A stretch of 64,000 bases of DNA from Streptococcaceae bacterium ESL0729 (GCA_029391995.1 CP113924.1:651001-715000), one strand, 5' to 3'; positions 24,883 to 33,058 are shown, counted from the stretch's first letter. The notes: generated by a model from the sequence alone, not told the origin. Numbers and translations: made by a program.

Positions 24883-25109
24883 TTATCTTCTTCTTTCTTT
24901 TTGTTACAATTGCAGTAGTTAATTTACAGAATCGTCTTTCTTGCAGGTTGGACGATTTATTTATATTATTCCCCCTTCACGTTTTTAATTCACTAAATTA
25001 GTTTTAACTTGTATTAATGAATCTAAATTTAATTTACAGCAAATTAATTATTTTGTCAAGGTATAAGTTGTAAAAATGAATTTAAACTTGGAAAAGGAAA
25101 GGTACAAGT
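24883..25109. promoter_or_regulatory. Divergent control region of the element
   Basis: A 227-bp AT-rich gap between the leftward rep operon and the rightward repressor. AATCGTC (24930-24936) / GACGATT (24951-24957) forms a hairpin, and TTAATTTACAG occurs twice (about 24919 and 25027), candidate operator half-sites for the XRE protein. No clear consensus promoter was fixed. Confidence 0.4.
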
Positions 25110-25739
25110 ATGGAAGAAAAGTATTTTATTCAAAATTTTGGTAGTAATCTAGCCAGACTGCGAAAAGAAAGAGATGTTAAACAAGAAGAGTTAGCTAATG
25201 CAATTGGTGTAAGTAAAAATTCTATATCCAATATTGAAAAAGGAAAGGCATATCCTACTTTTAATAATTTAGACAAGATTGCTAAGTTTTTTAGGGCTAC
25301 CCCTACTCAACTTTTTGGTACCAATCAAGATATTGAATTAGAAATAAGTGCAGAAAACATTGATGAATACAATGAGAAAGCATTAAATATTTTGAAAGCA
25401 AATAAAATTGTCAATGATTATTATAAAGAAATGATTGATTTAGAAAACGGTAAGGGAGATCCAATTTTTGGCGAAACAGTTCATGCAATATTTTTAGCAT
25501 CGTCACTTATGAGAAAAGACCAAGCTACTACTGACGATGGAACACTTATTTATAAAAATTCTGTCACAGGAAAAATGATGCCAGTTAGTGATTGGAGCGA
25601 TGAGTATACAATTCCAGTTAAAGAGCCAAGCAAATTAGAACAATTATTAAGTAAAAAAGATGAATTGTTAGAAATTGCTAATCTAATTGACTACATAAAG
25701 GAAAATGAAGGAGTACTCAATCATGGAAAAGAAAACTAA
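25110..25739 (+). CDS. XRE-family transcriptional repressor of the element
   Basis: A 209-residue regulator with an N-terminal helix-turn-helix (about 10-65: L-A-R-L-R-K-E-R-D-V-K-Q-E-E-L-A-N-A-I-G-V-S, then S-I-S-N-I-E-K-G-K-A-Y-P-T). The C-terminal part has no visible LexA-type Ser/Lys protease pair, so it is not clearly an SOS-cleaved repressor. It is divergent from the rep-int operon and should hold it silent. AAAGG lies upstream of ATG 25110. Confidence 0.8.
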   Translation: MEEKYFIQNFGSNLARLRKERDVKQEELANAIGVSKNSISNIEKGKAYPTFNNLDKIAKFFRATPTQLFGTNQDIELEISAENIDEYNEKALNILKANKIVNDYYKEMIDLENGKGDPIFGETVHAIFLASSLMRKDQATTDDGTLIYKNSVTGKMMPVSDWSDEYTIPVKEPSKLEQLLSKKDELLEIANLIDYIKENEGVLNHGKEN

Positions 25740-25888
25740 TCTAACACAAGAAGTAGCAAGTGAAATAAGGGTGAACAACATATACTAAGTGGGAAAAAGG
25801 TGATAGAGAACCAGAAAAAATAGATAAAGAAATAAAAAACATATCTGACAACAATTTGACAACAAAAGAACTAGAACAGAACAAATAA
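25723..25888 (+). pseudogene. Decayed HTH-protein fragment
   Basis: ATG 25723 opens MEKKTNLTQEVASEIR and soon stops. One frame over, TKWEKGDREPEK follows and runs to TAA 25888. L-T-Q-E and K-W-E-K-G-D-R-E-P are hallmarks of XRE helix-turn-helix proteins, so this looks like a second regulator gene broken by a frameshift and a deletion. The call rests on short motifs only. The rest of 25740-26148 holds the right arm repeats, the right core, a terminator and a PurBox. Confidence 0.35.
25844..25867 (+). repeat. Integrase arm-type repeats, right end
   Basis: TCTGACAACAATTTGACAAC followed by AAAA, the partner of the pair at 20257-20280 and in the same orientation. Confidence 0.6.
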
Positions 25889-25955
25889 GCTATTATGTAT
25901 TGTATTACTATCCACTAAAAATAAGAGTTTAAACCAACTCAAAAATATATATTAG

Positions 25956-25967
25956 TGAGTGGGAATA
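25956..25967 (+). repeat. Right attachment core of the guaA element
   Basis: Second exact copy of TGAGTGGGAATA; defines the right boundary 5,768 bp from the first copy. Confidence 0.7.
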
Positions 25968-25971
25968 AAAT

Positions 25972-25997
25972 AAAAAACCTCCTAGGAGGTTTTTTTG
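25972..25997. terminator. Palindromic terminator just outside the element
   Basis: AAAAAACCTCC, TA, GGAGGTTTTTT; near-perfect and bidirectional, four bases after the right core. Confidence 0.8.
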
Positions 25998-26006
25998 TTT
26001 GTTGGT

Positions 26007-26083
26007 ACATACGAACATTAGCAGCAAATCAATACTTATTTACACAGATATGATTTACATCTCTTTTCTTATACTGGTATGCT
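26007..26083 (+). promoter_or_regulatory. PurBox and extended -10 promoter of the HAD-deaminase pair
   Basis: ACATACGAACATT (26007-26019) is a PurBox-like site. TGG-TATGCT (26075-26083) is an extended -10 giving a start near 26090, so the PurBox centre is about 77 bp upstream, the same distance as at purE and purC in this window. This suggests activation by PurR. Confidence 0.5.
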
Positions 26084-26148
26084 AAAGTTGTGATATATAA
26101 AACAATTAGGAATTTACACTCTTAAGTTGTAGGGGAGATAATAAGCAT

Positions 26149-26934
26149 ATGATTCACGTTTTTGACCTTGATGGAACTTTGGTTTTTAATGGGGTAAGTT
26201 TTAGAGAAGACATAAAAGATGCCCTCAATCAGCTAATTGATGAGGGACAGGAGGTAATTTTTGCCTCAGCTCGTCCAATCAGGGACATGCTACCACTTTT
26301 GGAAGACTTTTCAAGTGCCCATTTTATTGGTGGCAATGGTTTAATTATTAAAGATAAAAAAGGAAATATTGAGGTTCTTGCGGCCATTAATGAGGAAGCA
26401 ACTCAAAGGATAGAAGAGATTATTAGTAACTATCAAGTAAGTTATCTGATTGATGGAAGCTTTGACTATGCAGCAAGCATTCCTGATAGTCATCCTATAA
26501 AGAAGCAAGTTGATCCTGGGAATTTGGCTCAAAAGGTGGAGAGAAAAAAGATATCACCTGCAATTAAGATACTTTTACTTGATTTAAAAGATGATATTTA
26601 TGAGGCAGTGTACCGGGAGCTTACGGATAATTTTGATGGGGAGCTTGAAATTTATAAGCACAGGGCTGAAGGAGGCATAGATATAAGTGCGGCAGGTGTT
26701 AATAAATATTCAAGTCTTAAAAGATACCTGCCAGAAGGTGCCGCATACACCGCTTGGGGAAATGATGCTAATGATATTAAGCTCATAAACAATGCCAGTA
26801 GGGCCTATTTGGTCAATCCCGCAGGGGAAGTGTTAAAAGAATGCCAGCACCATGAAAACTTAACCATTATTCCTGGACAAGATTATGTGGCTGGGAGTAT
26901 TTTGGACAACCAAAGGAAATGTTATAATATCTGA
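26149..26934 (+). CDS. HAD-IIB (Cof-type) sugar/nucleotide phosphatase
   Basis: A 261-residue haloacid-dehalogenase-like hydrolase. Motif I D5-L-D-G-T holds the nucleophile Asp, motif II is F-A-S-A-R-P, the motif III Lys sits in A-A-G-V-N-K-Y-S-S-L, and motif IV is G-N-D-A-N-D. The C2B cap lies between motifs II and III, as in Cof/YbiV proteins that dephosphorylate sugar phosphates, FMN or nucleotides. It precedes a deaminase gene by about 50 bp on the same strand and probably shares a PurBox promoter, which hints at a purine-related substrate; that is inference. Confidence 0.82.
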   Translation: MIHVFDLDGTLVFNGVSFREDIKDALNQLIDEGQEVIFASARPIRDMLPLLEDFSSAHFIGGNGLIIKDKKGNIEVLAAINEEATQRIEEIISNYQVSYLIDGSFDYAASIPDSHPIKKQVDPGNLAQKVERKKISPAIKILLLDLKDDIYEAVYRELTDNFDGELEIYKHRAEGGIDISAAGVNKYSSLKRYLPEGAAYTAWGNDANDIKLINNASRAYLVNPAGEVLKECQHHENLTIIPGQDYVAGSILDNQRKCYNI

Positions 26935-26985
26935 TATTAAGTATCGGATAGTGGGTGGGGTATATTAAATTTGGAGGAATTACAG

Positions 26986-27447
26986 ATGAATGATGAATTT
27001 TATATGGAAAAGGCAATTGAACTTTCAAAACTTGCTGTTATCCACGGGAATGAACCGTTTGGAGCAGTATTAGTAAAGGACGGGGAGATTGTATATACAA
27101 ATGAAAATCAGATACATACAATGCATGATCCGTCTTTTCACGGGGAAACTGGACTGATTAGGAGATTTTGTACAGAAACAGGCATCATGGACCTGTCTGA
27201 TTACACCATGTATTCAAATTGTGAGCCTTGTTTTATGTGTAGTGGTGCTATGGTTTGGGCAAAACTTGGTAGGCTTGTTTATGCAGCCAGTAATATTGAC
27301 CTTGAACATATTTTGGGAAGCCAAGGATGTAAATGCAGCGAGATTGTTTTTGAAAATTCATTCCACAAACCCCAAGTAACATCAAGTATCTTACGAGAAA
27401 AAAGCCTTGAAGTGCTAGATTCTTATTTTGGGAATGGAGTAAATTAA
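26986..27447 (+). CDS. Nucleobase/nucleoside deaminase, probably guanine deaminase-like
   Basis: A 153-residue cytidine/deoxycytidylate deaminase-fold protein. Zinc ligands are His52 and the catalytic Glu54 in F-H-G-E, and Cys82 and Cys85 in E-P-C-F-M-C. The overall pattern (M-E-K-A-I-E-L-S, N-E-P-F-G-A-V-L-V-K-D-G) is that of GuaD/TadA-like deaminases acting on guanine or related bases. ATG 26986 is chosen for the GGAGG eight bases upstream. Operon with the HAD phosphatase and a terminator behind it. The exact substrate cannot be decided from sequence. Confidence 0.78.
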   Translation: MNDEFYMEKAIELSKLAVIHGNEPFGAVLVKDGEIVYTNENQIHTMHDPSFHGETGLIRRFCTETGIMDLSDYTMYSNCEPCFMCSGAMVWAKLGRLVYAASNIDLEHILGSQGCKCSEIVFENSFHKPQVTSSILREKSLEVLDSYFGNGVN

Positions 27448-27471
27448 TACCTACCGGATAAACAAATAAAT

Positions 27472-27498
27472 AAAAACCTCCGTTGGAGGCTTTTTATT
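27472..27498 (+). terminator. Terminator after the deaminase gene
   Basis: AAAAACCTCC, GTT, GGAGGCTTTTTA. It sits before the convergent gene at 27579. Confidence 0.75.
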
Positions 27499-27578
27499 TT
27501 ATAATAAGGTACTTTAGTCCCAAGAATTACAAAGTATTTTTTCCAAAATTATGAATATTTCAAGGCAGAGTTCTATTT

Positions 27579-28394
27579 TTAAAATTCAATTATCTCATGG
27601 AAACCATTCCTATTTTTACAAAGCTCTATTAATTTTGTTTTAGCTATTATAATATTGTAGGGCTGTTCTGCTAAAAAGTGCGAATAGTATAATTTAGGGA
27701 GTGAAATTTTGTTTTTTTCCCCATATTCTTTTGGGGAAGAGAGAGAAAGTTGAGCAGATATTAAATCTCCTTTAATATTTCTAGCGATTTTCATTTTATA
27801 TTCATCCTTCCCTTCAGGAGAATTTATAATCCTGTTAAGATGACCGTTAAAGTTTTTAATTAATTTTTCAACTTTCTCAAAATTTTTAATATTAAATTCA
27901 TCCCTTAAATAATCATGTATATCTTTTTTTCCAACTAGGAGGAGTTCTATTTGTGAAATATCTTTTTCTGATAATTGCACAGAATACTTCGTTTTTTCAG
28001 ATGTTTTAACCCAAATCCAAGAAAGTAAATAATAATCCGGCAAATCATATTGTTCCCCGAAGAGCCATCCTGGCTTCATTTCTCTGTTTTTGTTTAAGAA
28101 CGCCAGCTCAAAAGCGAAAGTAGGGAGTCCGGGTTCACCTTTTATTTTTCTATAATTAGCTGCAGTTTTCAAATCTATATGATGAAGAATATCATCTCCA
28201 AATAGTTCTTTTGAAACTAATTCAATATCTGATCCACGCAAATCATGAGCTTTGTTCGAAACTTCAAGATGTGAAATAAGTGGAGATTTTTTAAGATGTT
28301 CTACTACAATTTTTTTTATGACTTTTTCATTATCTAAATCGTAATTTATACGAGATTTTTGTTGCGTGTTCTTTAAATTTAATCTATTATTCAT
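27579..28394 (-). CDS. Hypothetical protein with a nuclease-like (PD-(D/E)XK-type) motif
   Basis: A 271-residue protein starting MNNRLNLKNT. A pattern suited to a PD-(D/E)XK nuclease core is visible near the N-terminal third: G-S-D-I-E-L-V, then after about 15 residues H-I-D-L-K-T-A. No other domain is recognised, and the family is unknown to me; restriction-like folds are diverse, so the nuclease assignment is tentative. The start overlaps the stop of the upstream (frameshifted) gene by 8 bp, so the two form one cassette. AT-rich, unlike the flanking chromosome. Confidence 0.5.
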   Translation of the reverse strand: MNNRLNLKNTQQKSRINYDLDNEKVIKKIVVEHLKKSPLISHLEVSNKAHDLRGSDIELVSKELFGDDILHHIDLKTAANYRKIKGEPGLPTFAFELAFLNKNREMKPGWLFGEQYDLPDYYLLSWIWVKTSEKTKYSVQLSEKDISQIELLLVGKKDIHDYLRDEFNIKNFEKVEKLIKNFNGHLNRIINSPEGKDEYKMKIARNIKGDLISAQLSLSSPKEYGEKNKISLPKLYYSHFLAEQPYNIIIAKTKLIELCKNRNGFHEIIEF

Positions 28395-28921
28395 ATCTAT
28401 ATTGAATTACCTTATTGTTGCCAAGAATTTTTTCATCTGCTAAACCATATACACGGATTGAGCAGCCTTCATAATCTGCAAGTTCATTCCACATAACTGC
28501 AAAATTGAACATGTCAAGTAAGCTTGGTTTTTCATTCAAAGTTAAAAATAGTGTTTCATATTTATTTTCTTGATGTGTGTAAAACTCCATTAATTGATGT
28601 GAAGCAGCGACAAACCATTTATCTATTTGCTCTTCAGTGAGATTTGCTTTTCCTTCTAAGCCATCGTCTTTTGTTAAATAAATCAAAGCCTTTCCATCTC
28701 TTTCAAAAACTCCCCTTGCTTTACAGGGTTGCCCCCCCTAAATTTAGCCATTGACCAAAACACATTAGGGATTCTAAGTATTGAATTCCGAAAGCCAAAA
28801 CTCTATCTTCTCCTTCTCCAACGGTATAGGTCAATCCTACCTCACCAGATATTTTATCCAAAAGATATTCTAATTCCTTTTGTCTTTCTAAATTAAATCG
28901 TGAAGCGTATCTCCTAATCAT
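28387..28921 (-). pseudogene. Hypothetical gene frameshifted in a G7 tract (possible phase-variable partner)
   Basis: ATG 28921 (GAGGAGAT upstream) opens MIRRYASRFN and runs to L-N-L-G-G-A-T-L at a run of seven G (about 28732-28738 on the minus strand), stopping at 28721. With one G fewer, translation would continue as G-G-Q-P-C-K-A-R-G-V-F-E-R-D-G-K-A-L-I-Y into the frame that ends at 28387, giving one protein of about 178 residues. Both halves look like real coding sequence. The break may be a slipped-strand phase switch, a mutation or a base-calling error. Function unknown. Confidence 0.6.
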
Positions 28922-29047
28922 ATGTAATAATCTCCTCTTATATTTGGTATATAGCACTAAAGTTACATAAATATTGTAACATTATTTTCAATATTTAGTG
29001 ATAAGATAATAGATAATTGAAAAAATTTTACTTTGTTCAAAAAAATA

Positions 29048-29626
29048 TTACAAATGCACATACCTGTAAATTTGAAAAAGAATAAGGAGGATTAGAAGGA
29101 TTAGAAAGAAGAGGTCGAGGGCGTAGTTCTTGAAAATCAGGAAGATGATGTCTGGTTTGTTCTTTAAGTGTCCTTTGAGAATCCTGTAGCGGTAATTCCT
29201 TAGGGGGATACCTATCTGCCTACAGTTTCTGTCATATCTGGTTGAAAATTGCTGGGAAAAATCAAGCCAGGCTGTTTGGTAGTTGCTAGCTGTAGCATCA
29301 ATTAAGTTATGAGCATAGACCTTGATGAAGGGGTGGTAGTAGTTTTCGGCTTTTTCACAGATTTCAAGGATTTTTTGCCCAAGCTCCTGAACCTCCTCAA
29401 GGGTTAAATCCTCGTAAAAAAGGAGGTCTTCCACTAGGGTATAGATTTTTGAGTAGCAGGTGTCAAAAATCCTTCGCTCGGTTATTTGTTTTTGCGGCTT
29501 TCCCGTATAGTAGACGGCCGCAGTGGCTGATATGATGGCCACAAGGATTGTGATAATCGAGTCAATATAAGCCAGGATATCATCAAGAGATAGGCTTGAA
29601 TTTGTAAGCAGGTAAAAAATATTCAT
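29048..29626 (-). CDS. Hypothetical membrane protein with two terminal helices
   Basis: A protein of 192 residues from ATG 29626 (AAAGGGTG upstream; GTG 29635 is an alternative). One hydrophobic helix lies near residues 17-40 (I-T-I-L-V-A-I-I-S-A-T-A-A-V), a charged cytoplasmic or outer middle follows, and a strong C-terminal helix ends the chain (L-F-F-L-I-L-L-I-L-L-I-L-F). No family recognised. The central Glu-rich helices could be a binding module. Monocistronic and divergent from the HicB-like gene. Confidence 0.65.
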   Translation of the reverse strand: MNIFYLLTNSSLSLDDILAYIDSIITILVAIISATAAVYYTGKPQKQITERRIFDTCYSKIYTLVEDLLFYEDLTLEEVQELGQKILEICEKAENYYHPFIKVYAHNLIDATASNYQTAWLDFSQQFSTRYDRNCRQIGIPLRNYRYRILKGHLKNKPDIIFLIFKNYALDLFFLILLILLILFQIYRYVHL

Positions 29627-29754
29627 GGGCGGCACCCTTTCTCTTTCTATTCTTATAAGTATTATAGCAGAAAGACCGTAGATTATAAGAAAGTTAGGGC
29701 TTGGGACTTAAAGATGGTAAAATAAAGGAAGACACAAAAGACAAGGAGAAAAGA

Positions 29755-30141
29755 ATGGATAATTTTTTTGTTTGCCCAGTAATTATTAGCGAAGAAAAGG
29801 GAGAAATAAAGCCCTACCTAACATATATTCCTGCTATTGACATCTATATTCAAGCCAATTCAGTGGCTGAGTCAATGGAGCTTGCCAGAAATACCTTGGG
29901 CGAATACAGCCTAAAAAATGAATTACCAGCCTCAAGCTATGAACTCCCGCAAGCTTCTGGTGAGGACGACTTGGTGACCTTGATTGATGTTGATGTAAGA
30001 GCCTATAAGGCTAAGTATGACACAAGGCCAGTCAAGAAAACGGTCAATATTCCCAAATACCTGAATGATTTGGGAATGGAGAGGAAACTTAATTTTTCAG
30101 ACCTATTAAAAAGGGCTCTGATTGATGAGTTAAGACTTTAG
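29755..30141 (+). CDS. HicB-family protein without a HicA partner
   Basis: A 128-residue protein with a partial RNase-H-like HicB fold at the N-terminus (F-F-V-C-P-V-I-I, L-T-Y-I-P-A-I-D, A-N-S-V-A-E-S-M-E-L-A) and a DNA-binding ribbon-helix-helix-like end (K-K-T-V-N-I-P-K-Y-L-N-D-L, N-F-S-D-L-L-K-R-A-L). HicB proteins neutralise the RNA-cutting toxin HicA and repress their operon. No HicA-sized frame was found next to it, so it is an orphan, perhaps kept as a regulator. ATG 29755 follows AAGGAG. Confidence 0.7.
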   Translation: MDNFFVCPVIISEEKGEIKPYLTYIPAIDIYIQANSVAESMELARNTLGEYSLKNELPASSYELPQASGEDDLVTLIDVDVRAYKAKYDTRPVKKTVNIPKYLNDLGMERKLNFSDLLKRALIDELRL

Positions 30142-30194
30142 GGTTTTAATTTTAGGGTTATATTAGGGTTATATAAATAGAGAAGGGGTTTATC

Positions 30195-31046
30195 ATGAAA
30201 AATATTAAAAAAATTGCTGTCTTCCTCACCATAAGTTCCATCCTTGTTCTAGTAGTTTACGGGGCTTTGTCTTATCTGAAAAAGCCATCCTATGCTTATA
30301 ATCCCGTACCCACCTTTTACTTTCATGGCTACAGCGGGACTAAAAACTCAACTGCTTCGATGATTGCTTATGCCCAAAAGAACTACGGGGCTACCAAGGT
30401 GTTTACGGCTAGAGTGGGAAGTGATGGGGGTGTTACGCTTGATGGAGATTGGGGGGCTGATATTGATAAGCCTCTCATTCAGGTTGTTTTGGACGACAAC
30501 ACTAACGCTGACATGGATCTACTTGCGGTCTGGTATGCGAATGTTATTGACAAGGTGAGAAGGGAGCATGCCTTTGATAGCTATAATACGGTGGCCCATT
30601 CCATGGGGAATTCTGCCCTTCAGTACCTTCTTCTTAAGGAGGGAGCGAATGAAGATTTTCCCAAGCTTTCCAAGGAAGTTGCTCTTGCGGCTCCCATTAA
30701 TGGGGTCATAGGACTTGATGACCAGCTGCACGAAAATTACCTTGAGGCAAATGGATATCCTAAGATTATTAGTGGTAATTATGCCTACTATCTTGATCAG
30801 ATAAATAATTTTCCCAAAAATCAAATTGATATCTTAAATATTTACGGAAACTTGGATGATGGGACTGATTCCGATGGAAGTGTGACCACGGTTTCAGCAA
30901 AATCACTTAAGTACTTGGCCAGTAAATATGCCAAATCCTACCAAGAGGTGGAAATCAAGGGCGAAGACGGCCAGCACAGCAAGCTTCATGAAAACAGCCA
31001 GGTCGATAAGATGATTTGTTCTTTCTTGTGGCAGGAGAAGGAGTAA
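30195..31046 (+). CDS. DUF915 alpha/beta hydrolase, membrane-anchored or secreted
   Basis: A 283-residue protein with an N-terminal hydrophobic signal/anchor (about 7-27) and a DUF915-type alpha/beta hydrolase domain: F-H-G-Y-S-G-T-K-N-S oxyanion region, the nucleophile elbow A-H-S-M-G-N, the acid region G-N-L-D-D-G-T-D-S-D-G-S-V and the catalytic His in G-Q-H-S-K-L-H-E-N. Complete catalytic triad visible. Substrate unknown; relatives are often described as esterase-like surface proteins. It is the last gene before a bidirectional terminator. Confidence 0.82.
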   Translation: MKNIKKIAVFLTISSILVLVVYGALSYLKKPSYAYNPVPTFYFHGYSGTKNSTASMIAYAQKNYGATKVFTARVGSDGGVTLDGDWGADIDKPLIQVVLDDNTNADMDLLAVWYANVIDKVRREHAFDSYNTVAHSMGNSALQYLLLKEGANEDFPKLSKEVALAAPINGVIGLDDQLHENYLEANGYPKIISGNYAYYLDQINNFPKNQIDILNIYGNLDDGTDSDGSVTTVSAKSLKYLASKYAKSYQEVEIKGEDGQHSKLHENSQVDKMICSFLWQEKE

Positions 31047-31047
31047 A

Positions 31048-31078
31048 ATAAAAAAACCTGAATAAATCAGGTTTTTTT
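31048..31078. terminator. Bidirectional terminator
   Basis: AAAAAAACCTGA / TCAGGTTTTTTT, separating the DUF915 gene (+) and the metal ATPase gene (-). Confidence 0.85.
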
Positions 31079-31079
31079 A

Positions 31080-32963
31080 TTATTTTTGGTAGTCTCTTTT
31101 GAGAATGCGGATGGTGTTTAAAACGGCGATGACTGTGACTCCAACGTCTGCAAATACTGCCTCCCACATGCTTGCAATCCCAAAGGTACCAAGGATGATG
31201 AAGAGAAGTTTGACACCAAGGGCAAAGACAATATTTTGGATAACGATTTTACGGGTGAAACTTGCGATTTTGATGGTTGTAGGAATCTTTGATGGCTGGT
31301 CTTTCATGATAACAATATCAGAGGCTTCAACGGCCGCATCACTTCCGACACCACCCATTGAGATACCAATGTCCGCAAGGGTCAAGGCTGGGGCATCATT
31401 AATTCCGTCTCCTGTGAAGATAATTTTTTTATTTTTAACGTGAGATTTTTCCTTTAATTTTTCTAAAATCTCAACCTTATCTTCAGGCAGAAGTCCTGCA
31501 TAAACCTGACTTAGACCAAGTTGGCTGGCAATATCTTTTGCGACCTTCTCATTATCACCTGTAAGCATGACAAGATTTGTAATGCCAAGTTTTTTAAGGT
31601 TGTCAATGGCAAGCTTAGCGTCATCCTTAATCTTGTCTGAGACGGTTATAATTCCTAGGAATTTGCCATCAAGGGCCACATAGATAAGGGTTCCGCTACT
31701 TGTACTAGCCGTAACCTTTAGACCAAGAGCTTCCATGGCCTTCATATTACCTACAACAAGCTCTTGTCCGTTGACAAGTCCCTTCATACCGTGACCTGCA
31801 ACCTCTTCAATTCCTTCAGTCCTATAGTTACTTAAATCAATCTTATTATAGGCTAAGACTGACCTAGCAATAGGGTGATTAGATTCTTTTTCAAGGGCTG
31901 CCACAAGAGCCAGTAAATCCTGGTCAGATAGCTTGCTGTGGTTTTCAATCCTTGTTACTTCAAAGACTCCCTCGGTAAGGGTTCCTGTCTTGTCAAAAAC
32001 AACTGTATCGACATCATTGAGGGCTTCAAGGAAGTTACTTCCCTTTACCAGGACACCGTGCTTAGATGAGGCACCAATCCCTGCAAAGAAGCTTAAAGGA
32101 ACAGAGATGACAAGGGCACAAGGGCATGAGATAACCAGAAAGACTAGAGATCTTCTAAACCAAACCATCCAGTCGCCACCAGCTAAAAGGGGAGGAAGAA
32201 TGGCAATTAGTACGGCCGCAAGAACTACCAAAGGAGTGTAGTAGCGGGCAAACTTACTGATGAATTTTTCAGTCGGAGCCTTAGAGTCGCTCGCATTTTC
32301 GACCAAATCAAGAATCTTGGCCACGGCTGAGTCCTCATAGACCTTGCTTGCCTTAAGAGTAATTAGTCCTTCTTGGTTGATGGAACCACTAAGGACTTGG
32401 TCTCCCTTGGCTACTGAGACTGGAAGAGATTCCCCGGTCAAAGCAGCGGTATTGACGCTTGATTTTCCATCAATAATGACTCCATCAACTGGCACCTTCT
32501 CTCCAGCCCTAACGACAAAGATATCACCGACCTTTAGAAGGCTTGGGTCTACTGTTTTAATTCCAGCGTCAGTCTTTAGATTGGCAAATTCTGGTTTGGC
32601 TTCAAGAAGGCCTGAAATAGAGCGTTTTGAGCGGTCAACTGCCATATCTTCAATGATATCACCAATTTCATAAAGAACCATTACGGCAACAGCCTCAGGA
32701 TACTCTCCGATTAGGAGGGCTCCAATGGTAGCAATGGACATGAGCATGTTTTCGCTGAAAAAATCTCCTGTCATAATATTTTTAAAGGTCTTCCTTAGGA
32801 CTCCTTGGGCCGCAATCAGATAAGAGAGCAGGAAGATTCCTGTACTTAGGGCCTGGTTGCTTGACTTAAAGAAGATGGCCAGGATACAAAAGGCAATACT
32901 TGTCAAGATAAGGCTTGCCTTTTGTTGGGCTTCCTTATCAAGCCTGAGATTGAAATTTTTCAT
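31080..32963 (-). CDS. Zn/Cd-type heavy-metal P1B ATPase
   Basis: A 627-residue metal exporter. There is no N-terminal HMA domain; the chain begins MKNFNLRLDK and goes straight into the membrane. Markers: T-G-E-S in the actuator domain, the metal-site motif S-C-P-C-A-L-V-I-S-V-P-L in the sixth helix (Cys-Pro-Cys of Zn2+/Cd2+/Pb2+ pumps), D-K-T-G-T phosphorylation site, H-P in S-N-H-P-I-A, and T-G-D-G-I-N-D-A-P-A. ATG 32963 has GGAG eight bases upstream; a promoter TTGACT-16-TAAAAT lies before it. Whether it is under the CzrA-type repressor at 49863 is not shown. Confidence 0.88.
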   Translation of the reverse strand: MKNFNLRLDKEAQQKASLILTSIAFCILAIFFKSSNQALSTGIFLLSYLIAAQGVLRKTFKNIMTGDFFSENMLMSIATIGALLIGEYPEAVAVMVLYEIGDIIEDMAVDRSKRSISGLLEAKPEFANLKTDAGIKTVDPSLLKVGDIFVVRAGEKVPVDGVIIDGKSSVNTAALTGESLPVSVAKGDQVLSGSINQEGLITLKASKVYEDSAVAKILDLVENASDSKAPTEKFISKFARYYTPLVVLAAVLIAILPPLLAGGDWMVWFRRSLVFLVISCPCALVISVPLSFFAGIGASSKHGVLVKGSNFLEALNDVDTVVFDKTGTLTEGVFEVTRIENHSKLSDQDLLALVAALEKESNHPIARSVLAYNKIDLSNYRTEGIEEVAGHGMKGLVNGQELVVGNMKAMEALGLKVTASTSSGTLIYVALDGKFLGIITVSDKIKDDAKLAIDNLKKLGITNLVMLTGDNEKVAKDIASQLGLSQVYAGLLPEDKVEILEKLKEKSHVKNKKIIFTGDGINDAPALTLADIGISMGGVGSDAAVEASDIVIMKDQPSKIPTTIKIASFTRKIVIQNIVFALGVKLLFIILGTFGIASMWEAVFADVGVTVIAVLNTIRILKRDYQK

Positions 32964-33058
32964 AATATATTCTCCAAACATGATATTTAATTCATATGTA
33001 AATTTTATCATACGAGTTTTGAAAGTCAAATAATAAGTCAGATAATTGCAGGTAATCA

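Larger units (their letters stand above)
20188..25967. mobile_element. Integrated mobilisable/replicative element of about 5.8 kb in the 3' end of guaA
   Basis: Boundaries are a 12-bp direct repeat TGAGTGGGAATA (20188-20199 and 25956-25967). Just inside, both ends carry matching pairs of TGACAAC (20257-20280 and 25844-25867), as expected for integrase arm sites. Contents from the left: tyrosine integrase, DUF3173 protein, small gene, HUH-SF3 Rep (broken), iteron origin, long hairpin, three small genes, and a divergent XRE repressor. No relaxase, capsid or conjugation gene is present, so it resembles a satellite or Rep-type integrative mobilisable element; the nonsense codon in rep suggests it cannot replicate. 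Confidence 0.75.

Noticed and set aside
32964-33058. A CzrA-type operator before the metal ATPase gene
   Set aside because: The inverted repeat seen at the czrA promoter does not occur here; the AT-rich sequence gives only weak, imperfect palindromes.
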